Source: Ehretia macrophylla (lineage: Eukaryota; Streptophyta; Magnoliopsida; Boraginales; Ehretiaceae). From it: a stretch of 64,000 bases of DNA. The stretch lies in assembly GCA_037974665.1 (NCBI GenBank), contig CM075783.1, positions 40,995,712 through 41,059,711 of the forward strand. Direction: 5' to 3'. The notes below the pieces were generated by a model. That model was not told the DNA's origin and made no database searches. It was given only the letters and a program-made list of their open reading frames with translations. Each line of letters starts with the position of its first letter. Positions within the stretch are counted from its first letter, which is position 1. The translations under genes and the position numbers were made by a program. Shown here in pieces: positions 1 to 15,454 of the stretch.

Positions 1-1007
1 TTTTTTGTACAAATTTGACATAACGAATACAAGAAATACGAACTTGAAAATTTAGAAGAGGTTAATTTTATTTTATTTGCTTGGTTAATAGAATGGTTTC
101 TTTTTCTTTCTTTTTTTTTTTGGTAAATATTAGAATGGTTATCTTTCTAACAAAACTTCAATAAAATACGAGAGAGATCAACTTAACTTCAGATTTTTAT
201 ATAACAATAATGAATCGCAATATGATTTTTATAATATTACGACTAATTAAAAAGTTAAAATAAACATTGCTAATATTCTTTTTCAACCTTAAAGAATGGA
301 AACCATTTTTTTAAATGAGTTTAAAAGTACTTTTTACAAATCGTTAACGTGTTATTTTCACAAAGTGTCATTTTATTAAATACAATACAATGCATTCATT
401 TAATAAGAGGGAAGTCGCCTTTATTGTAGATTGCCTTGCTTAAAAACATACAAATGGTTCCTTGAATACTAAACACAGCATATGGAACATCCAAGAGTCA
501 GATGGAATAATCAATTAATAACTTATTCTAATCAAAAGTTTTCCGTTCAAATTATTGCTTCGGCCTCCACTGTACTCAAGAAAACAAATAGAGTACTTGT
601 TGGGGGGGGCGGGGGGGGGGGGGAATTTTCCTGTTTAACTACACATGGACCTCAAATCTGCAGACTTCAAAGAACTCATTACTGCATCAAATTGTAGATT
701 GTGAAGCCTATTTTACAGTATACACAACAAAAATAAGAATGATCTTGATTATTGTTTTTCATTTCATCACGTATAAAGATAATTATACAGACTTGTTTGC
801 ATATATACATCTACATTCCTCATCAGACCTCTCCTCCATCAAACAACGCGCATACGCGCCACCCCCTCCCCCCGCTCTTTCTAGCTTCCGCCGTGAGCTT
901 GGACCTTAGATGTTGTTCTGATCATATAGTACAAGTAAATATTTCTACTTCCTAAGTTTGAATTTGGGTAATTTAGGCAACAGAAGATTACCTCAATAAA
1001 ACTAATT
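1..1007. other. Intergenic, downstream of the pantothenate kinase gene
   Basis: No gene is supported here. The stretch is AT-rich and has a homopolymer G tract, broken by one C, at about 602-623. The last 100-200 bases before 1008 probably hold the 3'UTR of the minus-strand kinase gene. The short open frames at 482-697 and 752-955 look random: they are low-complexity, one runs through the G tract, and neither resembles a known family. Confidence 0.6.
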
Positions 1008-4000
1008 TCATTTACTAAGCTGCATCCTACATTCTATACTTCCGTTTTCATTTAGATCCTCAACGCCCGAGTTCTGGAGACCATCTTTCGCGGAGCACAC
1101 GCCATTTGGTAGATGTTCGATGAATTTATGAGCCATTAGATCAGCACGCGCATCTCTCTTGTAGTTCATAAATGCTCCCAAAGCTCCAAGAAATCCCTCA
1201 TGCCGCAGAAACATCGCTTTGGCCTCTCCTTTTGACCTGCACGGCGCGCAGTACAAATAATTAGAAATCTATGAATAACAAATAGACATGACAAAAGGTT
1301 TGAATAAAGTGACTCTTCTGCATAACTAGAGACTACTCTGAGAGCAAGAAGAACGATCCACAACGTTATGTTATCTGAATTCGTTAACAGCAGACCTATC
1401 AAGTTCAGAATTAGATAGTGTTTTGAGGTTTGACAAAATTGTATCATTTACATATAATACGATGAGTGGTGTCCCGGAACTACACCACTTATCAATACCT
1501 TTGGCAGTTATTAAATTTAAGAGAAAATACCAGTAAGTAATATACCGAAACTGGAAAGGATAATTATAGTTTCAATATCTTAATGACAATTTCGAGTGTT
1601 CAGAATAATTACCAGAAGTTAACAGCGACAGAAATTGTGTCCATTGTATATGCATGACCCCGGATGAAAAATCCCCCAAAGAATATCCGTTTGAGTCCAA
1701 AACGAAGAGCGTTCAAGTAAGCAATCTGAGGAAAGTGAAAACTAGATGAAATCAAAGATACTACAAGCAATTGAATTAGAAATGTTCTCCGTCTGAATGA
1801 CTATATCCATAACTAGTTAAAATAAACACCAAAATCAGGCGACTTGACTATTGCACTAAATGCTTATTGCCCTGCATAATCTGCAAAAGACTTAACTAAT
1901 GTGCTCATTTTAATTCAAACAGCAAGTAAAATTCACAATAAGAGCAAAATATTCAATGGGTGTATTTAGGTAAACATCTGTAGGCATTTATAAACTCTCA
2001 CCCTGTACTTTTTGGCCTCACAGACACACACCAAAGGTTTGCATATAGGTTCCATGTAGTTGCGGATTAGAGTCGGGCTAGAAATTCTGATCTACTGTCA
2101 AATACTGAAAGTCAATAAGGGAAAAAAGAGAGAACCTTAATATGTCTCGTTCAATTCTTTCCATCCTCCTAGTGAAAATGCTAATCAAACGGGCATTTAT
2201 CATTTATCAGAACTGGAAACCATAAAAGCAGAAGAATTTGCACTTAGATGTTATTTCACTCGTCTTTAGAATTTGATTTTATAAAACAAAAAGGTAAATC
2301 CATGTTTCAAATGCCCGCAGGTTATTAGCTAACAGGTGAAGTATAAGATGCCTAAAGAAGGAAAACTCTTCCTCTTCTCTGTATAACACTCAGAATGACT
2401 CTGCTTCACATTCAATTCATCCGTGGAGATCTCCCTGTAACTTACTTGTCCAATATTGTTGGAAATCATTCTCAGAAGGGAACGGGCGATGTCTTCAGGT
2501 CTGTAGTCTTCCAATTCTTTATTTTCTGAAATTGCCTTTCCAAAGCTGGAAGCAATGGTTGTTGAAGAAAGACCAATCTGTTACCATCATGCAGAGAAAT
2601 GTCAATAAATAAATAAATAAATATGCAGTCATTATGTGATGGTAATCGACTCTTGCATGATCCCACACAATTCCATTTATTCAACAGCATGACATGAAAT
2701 CACTTAATAGATTCCCTATATCTACTGATTAACATTCCAGAAAATCCAAAGTAATGCCATCCATGTCTCTTAAATGCAAATCGAAGTCCAATCTACCTCC
2801 AACTTCCACCATTTGGTTAATGGTATATCTCCATCCAGTTGAACACCTTCAGAACCACTTCGTTATCAAGCATTTATATTTGCCAAGATTGAAAACAGTC
2901 CATTACATACACTTTGAAGGCTTCCTTGCAAATAAGTATGATTTGCGGACTTCTCAAACTTGCTTCCTCAGAAAGAATTATGAAATCGAGAATGAATACC
3001 TTTGAATAATCCATTCCTCCATAAATATCTCCAACAAGCATGTCAATCACTCTGTTGTTTCCACGATGACTCAACTCCAGCAACTCATCAAAGCTGAAAG
3101 AGTAACATAATATGTACCTCTTAACGGAAGGCAATTAACAAAAGAACATTAAAGATGTCATTAGCTAATGTGAAATAATTAGGCAACCTCCTGCAGTTGG
3201 TTAGAAGTTTTCCCAATCCCCAAAAGGTGCCACCGCCGACGCTAGTTCCACTTACTCGCTCAAACTTGCCGTCCCCATCCACCTAAAACAGTGCATGAGA
3301 TGTACAGAAGAAGCATAGGTAAATATGTGTTCGGCTTCCAGGGTTTTCATGTGATTATAGGTACTTGTAATTAAATGTAAATGCTTTTAAAGCTCAAGGT
3401 ATCCATTATTACTTTTAAGACTACAAGGACCTTCTTGCATTTTGATACAAAAATATGCATTAATGGTAGAAAAAGAATGTTACAGTTCACGATTATTTTT
3501 CCATCTGCCTTGTGGAATCAACTCCATTTTGGATCAATTTACATTTGTTCCCATTTTTCTAATGTATGAGTTTCAAGTTTGGATTTGAGACTTCGATTTA
3601 TATGTACCTTTGTATTCCTTTACATCAAATGAATGACCACCTAGGGAATAAACCGTTCAATCCCTAATTCAGCTAAAGAGCTACAGAGCTACTCTGTTCT
3701 CTATGACCTACTTAGACACCTACCGCTAAGTCCCACTTGACTCCCTTTCTGTTTTGAAGTTTAGTCTAACTCGTACGGGTCATGTGAAAGCAGAAGACAA
3801 CTGGTTGATTTAGCTGTGTACAACACAGGATACCTTAATCATGCTAACCCCAGATCCAATATTCACAAGAAGATAAGGGTACAAATCATTGTGGTCAATC
3901 TGCACATATTCCTTCTGACCATCCATGTATGTGAAAGCTTCACGTTGGACTACCTGTTCAAAGAGCAACAGGAATTTCAACTGTGATTATCATCCAAACC

Positions 4001-7000
4001 ATTGACAAATCAAACTTCAAAAGAGAAAAGAAATATATAAATCCCAGCAAGAAAAGGGAAAGAAACAAAATATAGGAGAAGAAGGGCGCAAACAAGGCAG
4101 TTAGATCATACAATCGATATCTAATATGCATGAGACCTAATGCAAGAAGAAAAGAGATACAGATATTCAACTTATAACGATCAGAAGTAAACATGTTCTT
4201 ACATAAGAATAGAAAGAAGAAACTGTTCAAACTCAAGCAGTATTAAACCTAGAACTGCATTGTCAGTGCCCAATCTATATGGACAACAACATGCAGACAA
4301 GTATCAGATAAGTCAACTGAAGGTCTTTTTTAATTGAAAAAGGTGTAGGGTGACACATAAACTGCTGAACACTTTAACAGGTTATACTTAAATACCCAGT
4401 CACCACGATATAAATGCTTTAAAACACAAATTATATAGAATAGTTTTTCACAAGGCACAAACACTTCACATAAAATGCAGAAAGAAGTATATAAATATCA
4501 CAACTCGCAGGGTTCCGTCTATCATACTTCAAAGCCACACAATAATGTGGGAAATACAAAGACCACAATGGTAATGATTGAATTTTATACTCAAACCAAA
4601 ATTACATAAAGTTTACACATATGACTGCCAAAAGCAAGACAAGGAAACTAGAATGATCTTCAGATTTATCCAACCATAGAGTTGGAACCTGAGGAAAAGA
4701 TATAAATCTTCGAAAGCAAAAATATTCGACAAGTACACATCACATGCAATACTTAGAAAAATCCAACAAACCAAATACCTCTTTCTACTATATAAATCCC
4801 ACCTTAAGAAGAAAATTCACTCCAGCAACAAGACAATCCATCTCATCAACCTTATCCAAAGTAATCCCCAGCATTTCTTTAAAGAGATCAGCAAACTTGA
4901 ACGCCCCACCACCTGTGGCCTTTACAAAATTGCAACTTTTTAATAGAATTTCACGCCTTCGTATTAAAATTAACATTTAACACAGACTATGCCATTCTTA
5001 TCAGGAGAAACTAGTGAAGGTATCTCTGCTTACCTATTCTTTTCATTTCCTTCAAACTCATTATTTCCAATGTTCAACAACCTTACCTTTATGATATTCT
5101 TGTCGCTGGCATGGCTCTTGGGACACCAATCACCTGAAAGGAAAATTAGAACTTGAGATTACCTGTGGGAAAAGGCAATTCCACTACAAACCATTTCATG
5201 AAGCTTCTGTGTCTTTCACTTCTTTTTTCATTTGAAGAACCACATTATAGAATTTTCCCAATTGAGTTATTCAGGCTCACTGTCGCCACAACTGTTTTAT
5301 TTCTCAAAATAAAAGGATAGAAAAAGAAACTGCAGGGTTCTATCACCTGAACTAGATAGGTAAGACCTAAAGTTGTAAATGATAAAAAAACTATGAAAGT
5401 CAGTAACCTCTTAATGTTTAGAGTAAAGCAACATAAGAGAAGAATTAAGTTACGGAAATGCAGTAATTATATACCAAAGCGTCGCAGCTTCTTGGAAGAG
5501 AGAAAGTCTATGCAGTCGTTAATTTTGCTAGTTTCAAACTTCAGAAAATGAAGCCTGCCATGGAGGACGCAGTGATTCATGTTACCATTTGGAATATCTT
5601 TTCCTTCTTTTTTAGACTCGGGACCTTGATCATCATCTGAGCTACTATTTTTGCTTGAGAAATACACTAACTTGATAAGAGAGCCTGCAAGAAAGAAAAA
5701 TTGGAGGATTCAGGCGGGCAGCAGTAAACATTAAATATTCAACTGAAAGATCATATGATATATTGCTCATGTGAACAATTGATAGAAGACGTATACGAAA
5801 TACACACTCAGAAGAACACTGCAAGCAAGCCAAAATCAGTAGTGACCCAAGACTCTAGCGATCATTATGCTTGTTACTATAATATGAAAGTTGATTGAAG
5901 TTTTAAGAGAAAAGGATATCCAGCAACCTATAGGCCAATCAAACTCCTGTTCCCAAGCTTTGAGCATCCACATGCCACTTGAAAATAAACCAATATAATT
6001 CCACAAGTTTCTCTGGTAATATTATTACTGATTTCTAATCCTAATGTATGATGCCCTGTATAGCAAACATGATGATCCGGATGTCTCGTTTCACGCATAG
6101 TGATTTGCTGCCTGTGCTGGGAGGATTGGGTCAAAAAGCCAGTTGAGCTTCTCTCTTCGGGAAACAGATTATTTTTAACCTAATGAAGCCCAGATGAAAC
6201 AATTGATAGAAGAATACAAGCTAATGGAAGTCTTTCAGTATTTTAATCAGCATGGCAACTAGTTAGTGAATACATTATTGTTGCATCAGAGAGATCACTT
6301 ATAGCATTTTGCTTTGATCATTGCAATCATCTTTTTCTCTTTTTTACCAGAACACATTCGTCCTACGAGGGATGGATTCATTTGCAGAGTGCTCTGTTAC
6401 CATCCTACGTTTCTACATCATCAGAAGTTCTCACCCTTTTACCCATAGGGTTTGAATCCCCGCATTCCCATTCGCACAGACAAGCTGAAACATATATCTT
6501 TTTTGAAGGTTTCAAACATACAACCAGAACTCATTAACATGAAGACATCCTTCTTTCATCCACAACGCAAGGTGTAGCAATTAAAGGATCCACATATAGA
6601 CAGTCGATCAGATATCAACAATATCTACGGGAGAAGCAAGGCATTTCTTAACTACAAATCGGGGCAGACAAATAGCCTTAGCTAGTGAAACTGAACCCAC
6701 CATGAGAAAACTTTACAGTCGATACTACAAACTAGGCAAGTTTCTCAAGAAATTACCAAAGTTGACAACAGAATTCTAGAAAGAGAATAATTAAACACTT
6801 CCTTCTTTTGCCTTACAAGGTCGTTTGAGCGATAAAGCAGAAGAGATACCCATCAATGTCAAAGATCCAATTCCATCTTGTGTTTTACTTCCTTCTGAAT
6901 CAACCCCCCGGCCCCTCCTCCCTGCCCAGCCCACCAAAAAAAAGAAAAGAGCAGGATACAAAGTGGGGAAGTAAGAAAGAAGAAGCAAAAAAAGGAAGGA

Positions 7001-8509
7001 AAACTAGTTGGCATTTAATAGATCTTTCTAGGATTGTAATTTCTTCTTTTGTTTCAGGATTCCCTGGCAAGTGGACTTGATTCATTGACATCAGGATTCA
7101 AATCCATCTTTTTCACAGCTGTAGAAACTTATGTCTGGATATAAACCCTTTTGAGGTCATTGTGGTAGTTGGCAACGTCACACTCCGCAGCAAATTTGCT
7201 TTCAGTTTGACACCTTCAAAGTTGCCTCTTGTCTCTATTTACAACCTTGAGCATCCCCGTTTACCACAGATCAGTTTCCCAAAAGAAGTGTGAGCAATAA
7301 GCCATCTAGAACTTGCCACCCCCCCCCCCCCCCCCCCCCCCCCCAGCAGTCTTGCTCTCGAACACACTTAATCAACATTATTCTGAATTTCCCATCTATA
7401 CTTTCAAAAGAACTCTTCACTCTGCAAACATTCATTTCCCATCAATTCTACCCTTCATTCAACTATTAAGATTGCAATTTACATCACATATCTTTTCAGC
7501 TACATTTTTGTAATCCTCTGACCAACTAAGATTTTCTTTTCCAAGCCACTCACTACCAACTATTACACAGAGTACCACATTCTTTCCAATCCAAATTTAG
7601 ATAATACCTGCAATGAAATTCCAATCTTGGTATCTTACATTGTACATTGTTTATCAATATTCTCAAGAAATAACTGTCCCGGAACAATTGTTGAGTTATT
7701 ACACAACCCCCTAACGCCCACTTATAAAGTGACCACTTATCTTATCCTTGTCCATCCAACATTTGACAACACAACTTTAAAGTTTGACAGTTTTCATCAA
7801 CAGCATCAATTTTGCCAGATTTCACAAAATTCAGAAACTCAAGTCCGGTAAACTTCTACTCAAAATAAAATTATACACATAGGATTTGCGTCATACCCAG
7901 CAGTACACGAGGCTCTTGAAAATGCACATAGGACAGTAGTTACATTTAAAAAGAGCTATTATATATAAAACTCAAATCTCGAAATTCAACAAAAGCTTAA
8001 AATTAACTATTTTCTTTGCACCCTTAATTGAGGGGCAGATCCAAAATTTTTAAAGCACTCAATAGAACACTCATATATATGCAATTTTTTTTCACACGCA
8101 ATTGAACACTCATATATATATATATAATTTTTTTTAGTGGGGGCTACACTAATTTTTTAAGCCTAAAAATATTTTTAAAAATACAGGTTCAGCTCCTGCA
8201 TTTGGAGTTAATGAGGGCTGCAGCGCCCGTTGACCCCATATAAATCCGGCCATGCCTTGATTCATTTAATTTTTTTTAACACTATTAAGCTAGCTAAAAC
8301 CATAATTAACTATAAACAAATACATCAATAATTCAAAAAAAAAACAAAAAATAATTAATTCCCATTACAAAACCGAAAATAACACATCAAAAATCAATCT
8401 TTTAAAGATTTTTTTAAAAAAATAAAAAACAAAAAAATTTACCTCCAATATCAAGAGCAAGATGCGAAATTTCATCCCCAGCTGATCCCTTCGATTCTTT
8501 CGCCTCCAT
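1008..8509 (-). CDS. PANK1: Pantothenate kinase (type II, eukaryotic), 10 exons, 407 aa
   Basis: Phosphorylates pantothenate, the first committed step of CoA synthesis, probably in the cytosol. Exons on the minus strand: 8443-8509, 5475-5684, 5087-5133, 4803-4919, 3834-3953, 3188-3282, 3000-3093, 2446-2577, 1613-1725, 1008-1236. All splice sites are GT-AG and the frame stays open to TGA. Residues 18-31 hold the ATP-phosphate motif ALDIGGSLIKLVYF. ATGGGAFKF lies at about 109-117, the acidic KVDEMDCLVAG at about 131-141, NIGSGVSM near 178 and SGTSVGGGTFWGL near 198. A second exon cluster carries GLSSTTIASSFGKA and GGFFIRGH. The length fits the short Arabidopsis PANK1 type. There is no C-terminal DUF89 phosphatase domain, which distinguishes it from PANK2. 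Intron 1 is large (about 2.75 kb), with a run of C and a TIR element. The paralogue assignment rests on domain content only. Confidence 0.93.
7319..7344. repeat. Poly-C tract (26 nt) in pantothenate kinase intron 1
   Basis: An uninterrupted run of about 26 C lies on the plus strand (G on the transcribed RNA), in the large first intron of the kinase gene. It is a mononucleotide microsatellite, so its length is likely to vary and to be misread by sequencers. Confidence 0.9.
8031..8252. repeat. Short fold-back/TIR element, GGCGGATCTA family copy 1
   Basis: The ends read GGGGCAGATCC on the left and AAATCCGGCC on the right, which are near-inverted. The interior is AT-rich with (AT) runs. Related ends occur at 10765-10885 and 59399-59579. 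It lies inside intron 1 of the kinase gene. The superfamily is not identified and no clear target-site duplication is seen. Confidence 0.35.
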
Positions 8510-9524
8510 TTTCACTCTCTATCTCCACTTTGCCTCTCAAAATTCAATCAATTGAATGTGTATACATATACATATATATATGTATATGTGTATGTATATA
8601 TAATTGAATAAATAATGAATTAGTAGTCAAAAAAAGTTGCTGAGTGGTGGTGGGACAACTCAAATCCACCTAATTCCACACAGACAATAAATAAATCAAA
8701 CAAACGAAAGATAGGCGTGATAATCGAAATCATTAGTTTTCGTGTTTTTTTATTCTTTATTCTTTATTTTATTTTACTTTATTTGGTTTATCTTATCCTA
8801 CGATAAGTTATATTATTAATTGATGTCTTCTTTTTTTTTTTTGTTGTTGGATTGGGATGTTCGGTGAAATTTCACTCGTAGTCTCAAATGTTTATTCGAA
8901 TTCTCAGATGGATTCTTAATATTAAGAATTATATTATGTGTCATATGTTTCAAAGTAGTCATCAAAGCTTTATATTAGTTTTTCGTTAAATTTGTGTAAA
9001 AAATAGAAAATTACTTTTATACTCGATGAAATTTTCTTTTAAATTTTTTAAGTTGGCTCTTGATGTTTATCTATATTTTTAAGTTAGTCCACCTGAAAAT
9101 GACAGCCACAAGGTTGCAGAATCATTTTTCGTTTCCTATTTTTCAATTTCGAAGTATATAATAAAAATTAAGAGATAATTTATTGAGGTACATGTTAAAA
9201 AGTGTTAAAATATAAAGAAAATAGTACGTAAAAAAAACAGAGAAAAATTTAAAATAAATTGAACGGAAGACACTTATAAAATATAAATTTTGAAACTTAA
9301 AGACCATCTAAAAAATCTAGTAAACATTAAGGATTGATACTAAAACTTTGTTCTTTGTTTGACTTTTGTAATTAGGTTTGCTTACGTGTCAGTTGTTTTG
9401 ATTGGGTGTATGAGAATTAGGTGGAGGACTGGTGGTGAGATTAGTAGGATGGGGTTAAGGCAGTGGTCTACACTGTTAATGATTTGACGGCTATATATAT
9501 CTAGCATGATAAACGTTAACGGTC

Positions 9525-9580
9525 AGAGAATGCGGGCGGGAATACTTTTAAACGACCGTTTAGCCCTTCCGTTAATCTCA
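9525..9580. promoter_or_regulatory. Cluster of E2F-like and MSA-like (AACGG) motifs
   Basis: Within about 55 bp there is GCGGGCGGGAA (complement TTCCCGCCCGC, close to the plant E2F site TTTCCCGCC) and several AACGG/CCGTT cores, the centre of the plant M-phase activator element bound by three-repeat MYBs. An (AT)-rich TATA-like run lies at about 9490-9501. It sits about 1 kb upstream of the kinase start. Motif presence is seen; function is inferred. Confidence 0.3.
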
Positions 9581-10764
9581 ATAGGTGTGTACTGTGTAGT
9601 AGTTTTTTTTTTTTGTGGGGTAAGTATATATATATATATATATATTATACCGTAAAAGAGTTGATATTACAATATAACACATTAGTCTATTTCTGTCGGA
9701 CTAGCATCCCGGGAAACAAGTCTACAGAGCTCAAGGGGTAGTGTTGTAGTCCAGCTAAACGGAAAAGACTCTATTCGAATTATTCAAATTACATAAGCAA
9801 CCCAATCTATAGATGTGTAGTAGTTAGATATTCTTTTATGGAACCAAATTAAACTTTGTATGATTAAATGAAGTCGACTATATAAATAAAATGATATGAT
9901 TTATTTTTATAAAAAAATATCGATTAGTTTTATAAGTTTCATACTTGTATATTTTGTTTATATCTAACTTCTCTTAATTTTTTATCTGTTTTTTTAATGG
10001 TGGGTAATCTCTATAAATTTAGACAATTTTTAAAAACGCCTTTTGCAGGTCTATTTTAATATATTCTGCTTTGTCTTGTCCTTGATTTTAGGCTTATTCT
10101 TTTCCTTAAATCTCATCATTTCTAATTATGTATTTTTTAGTATTGTCAAATATCTATTTTAACATTTTCATCTCAATTACCATCATTCTTTGAACATATT
10201 CGTACTTGATTGCCTAGTCTTTTGATTTATAAAACATAGTTGGTTTATAGATATCTAATAATATTTTTTCTCTCAACTTAAAGTGTATTTTTCGATTGCA
10301 CAAATTTTCTCACGTGTTTCTCTATTTCATTCATCCCACTTTGATTCTATAAGACCAATTTGGGTATTAACTTTTCCATCATGTTGCACCATTCAAAGGT
10401 ATTTAAAAGCTAGGTTATGGCATCAGCCTTCAGTAAGATTTTCACTCAAAATTAGAGGAGATATTAGCAAAGGTTGCTATTTGTAAATGAGTGTGGTCCT
10501 TAACCCTCTCCTTCCTCTTTAAAAAAGTTATCGAGACGACTTGGTTGATTCACAATGGGGGTGGTCCATCTAAAAATGGCAACGGCTTGGTGTAATACCC
10601 CCTAGAACTGCCGACTCCCACAATTGGATGCATTGTACTTGTTCATTTGTACGCCCAAGACTGTAAGACAGCTCTCGAGAATGGTAGAGTTCTATGCATC
10701 TGCCATTTTTCAACAAATGCATTCCTTTCTTTTAGGCTGTAAATAATTTTATAAATGTGGCGGG

Positions 10765-10885
10765 TGGCGGATCTAATCACCCGAGTTCAGGGGTGCACTA
10801 GGAGAGAAGTCAGGGTGTCATCATACAAAACGTTTTTTTTTTTTTCAAGTTGAAGAGGTGCACACAATTGAATGTAGATCCGCCA
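10765..10885. repeat. Short TIR element, GGCGGATCTA family copy 2
   Basis: The ends are exact 10-bp inverted repeats, TGGCGGATCT on the left and AGATCCGCCA on the right, around a 121-bp body. The body also carries inner inverted GGGGTGCAC/GTGCAC blocks and a T run. No coding capacity. It looks like a very short non-autonomous DNA element of the same family as 8031-8252 and 59399-59579. Confidence 0.5.
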
Positions 10886-11944
10886 ATGGATGTGGGTATA
10901 CAATATAGGGGATTTAACAATTATTTTTGCATAGCATTTGATGCTGTTAAAATATAAAGAAATGCTATGTACAATAAATTTCAAAATGAGTCTGATTTTT
11001 TTTCAAATACTACACATAACAAGAGTTTCATGCACACTTTAATGATTAGTGACGTAATCAACCAATAATTTCCGATAATTTAAGTAGCACTGGGTAGAAT
11101 TGAGAGTTAGGCGCAAGCGTAGGGAGAATTTCACATATAAACTTTGATTTTTGTTCTTACATGTTGAAACTTCGAAGTAGAGCAGCTTTTGCAGCCATTT
11201 TCACTTCTCCCGTGTCATCGCACCATCACCATGAGCCACAATTGCTTCAAAATGATCAAGTCATGTGTATTTATATAGCATGTAGGCCTTACATGGCGCG
11301 CAACCCATACGCTACTAATAGAGTGATCGTTCAAAAACTTTATCCACCATAAACCTCAATTTTGTGCACTTGTTTAGCTCACAGAATGGTCTTGGTCTGC
11401 TGATTAAAAGAAGAAAGTGACACTAAGCAACCAATGAAAACAAGATGAATTATTCATATGAAGTAAACACGTAATTATAAAAATCGCTGACATCGTCAAA
11501 TTCATATAAGCAACTTGATTTGGTTCGTCTATCTTCCAACCACAAGATTTTGAAATATCGCTGTACCTGCTCTAGTTCATAACAGTCTGTTTTTCAGTGT
11601 TTAAGCATGTTTAGCTGTGAAGGGTATTGTATAATTAACAAAATCCAGGAGATAATCAACAAAATTTTGACTAAATAGAGCAGTAACAAAAGCAATGTGG
11701 ACAACATCATTTAATAATTGTTTTACATATAATTTTTATATTCAAGCCTAAAGAAAATAGTGCGAAAGTACATATACCCAACCAACCAGTCTACTAGACA
11801 GCAGTCATATTTAGAAAGGTACTAAAAACAAGAAGCAAAAATGCCCTTAAGAATCGAAACCATAAGCACACTGGGGAAAAACGACGACTAGATAAAAACC
11901 AGCCTGCATCCAGGATCAACGCACAAAACCAATTCCGCGTTACC

Positions 11945-13908
<1,964 letters not shown>

Positions 13909-13927
13909 TTTCCCCTTTCCTGCTTAC

Positions 13928-14819
13928 CTGAAAACCTAACATATTTTTCCCACCCATAAAAATACACACATAATAAAAAAGAGTAACCAACCAAAATCTT
14001 ATCAGATTAGGTTGAGTCAGCTATATGATATGACTGACGACACTCATTTCCTGATCGTGACCTCTCATATACATAAAAGAAACCCAACACAGGTTGTTAT
14101 TTGCCGTCTCATTTCTGATCATGATATCTCAAATCCATAATAGAAACCCAACATGAGATTCACTATTTATCTGGTACCTAACACAAAGTCATGACCTTCA
14201 TCCAGACTTAACCATAATCTACAAAGAATAATGCTTAATATATATATATCCAGATTATTCAGACCAGAAACAATTTTCTCAAACGTCAGCAAAATCAAGT
14301 GGATCTGAAACTGGATGAAAAATCATCAATTGACTATACCAACAAATCAAAACTGAGACAAAATGTTACAACTCTTCAGATCAAAATATTTTCACAACCA
14401 AAAACACCCACAAAAAATTTTCCACACATATAGATAAGAACTATAAAAACATGAATAGACGGGTCTCAACATGAATAAATAGCACTACAAGAAGGCAGGC
14501 AAGTACACGACTCTCGACACGAATATATTGAGTTGTATCATCAGATCCATTAAATTCACACAGTCGATGTTGATCCCACCTAATACAATAGACGGGCAAA
14601 TGAACAGCATCGTCAAATACATATAACCTACCCCATCTAGTGGGCTAAGGCTCTATTTGATTTGGGTTTCTATAAATCACAATAGAAAGCTCAAAAACAA
14701 TCAAATGAGTGCCTATGATTAAACAAATAAATGCATAAAACACCAAAATACACACATAGATAGATACATACATACACACATACATATATAGATGGGAGAT
14801 TGGAGAGAAAAAATTTTAC
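13928..14819 (-). other. 5'UTR leader intron of the ARF gene
   Basis: Just upstream of the ATG on the minus strand is a pyrimidine-rich acceptor ending TTTTCAG followed by GTAAGCAGG. A matching donor (ATAAAG|GTAAAATT) lies near 14819, right after a purine-rich GAGAGA leader typical of plant 5'UTRs. This is inferred from splice signals; no transcript was seen. Confidence 0.55.
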
Positions 14820-14932
14820 CTTTATGGAAGAGAGAGAAATCTAGAGAGAGAGAGGCCAAGGAGAAGAAGAAGATGTTTAAAATTGGACAAGGAATATGGG
14901 GCTGTGAGAGATAAGAATTGCACATCAGAGAC

Positions 14933-14950
14933 GATATATATATATATATC
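14933..14950 (-). promoter_or_regulatory. Likely TATA region of the ARF gene
   Basis: A run of TA dinucleotides precedes a GA-rich leader on the minus strand by about 50 bases, the right spacing for a TATA box. It is low-complexity, so the call is tentative. Confidence 0.35.
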
Positions 14951-14966
14951 ACACATACATGTAATA

Positions 14967-15454
14967 GGGTAAATGCCCAATATGTAGTTTTATGTCATTT
15001 TAGTCATTATTTTTTTTAATGTATTTTTTTAATCTTATATTTTTATAATTTATTTTAATTTAGTTTTTATTTTTTAAAATATACTCTTTTAATTCCTTAT
15101 TTTTATTATTTATATCAACTTAATCTGTATCTTTGTTCTTATAGTTTAAGTTAGTCCTCCATCATTTTAAAAAATAAATATTAAGCTGGAATAAATAAAA
15201 AAAATACAAGATTAAAAAAATATATTTTAAAATATAAAAATTAAGTCGAGATAAATGATAAAAATATATAATTAAAGGGTATATTTTAAAAGATAAAATT
15301 TAAAATGACACAAATTTTAAAATAATATATTTTAAAAAATAAAAATTAAATCGAAATAAATTATAAAAATACAGGACTAAATAATATATTTTGAAAGATA
15401 AAAGATTAAAATGACACAAATTTTAAAAATAAATGATCAAATTAAGTATTTACC
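14967..15454. mobile_element. Fold-back MITE just upstream of the ARF promoter
   Basis: It begins GGGTAAATGC and ends AAGTATTTACC. The two halves are long imperfect inverted repeats built from motifs such as TCATTTTAGTC, AATTTATTTTAATTTAGT and AAAATATA. There is no coding capacity, and AT content is extreme. A partial flanking match (ATGTAA on both sides) may be a decayed target-site duplication. It resembles Mutator-type fold-back MITEs. Promoter-proximal insertions like this can affect expression or draw small RNAs; that is inference. Confidence 0.5.

Larger units (their letters stand above)
8510..11944. other. Intergenic between pantothenate kinase and ARF genes
   Basis: No coding gene is supported. 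The first part is promoter and 5'UTR of the minus-strand kinase, with a TA/CA microsatellite at about 8555-8605. A degenerate fold-back-like segment spans about 8870-9350: the motif CTCAAATGTTTA on the left is echoed, inverted, near 9330. A GC-rich island at 9525-9580 carries E2F-like and AACGG motifs. A short (AT)n run is at about 9625-9645. A small TIR element lies at 10765-10885. The open frames at 10283-10486 and 11161-11352 match nothing I recognise. Confidence 0.5.

Noticed and set aside
6395-6480. tRNA-like text (TTTGAATCCCCGC) in kinase intron 1
   Set aside because: No cloverleaf can be built around it and no A box lies at the right distance.
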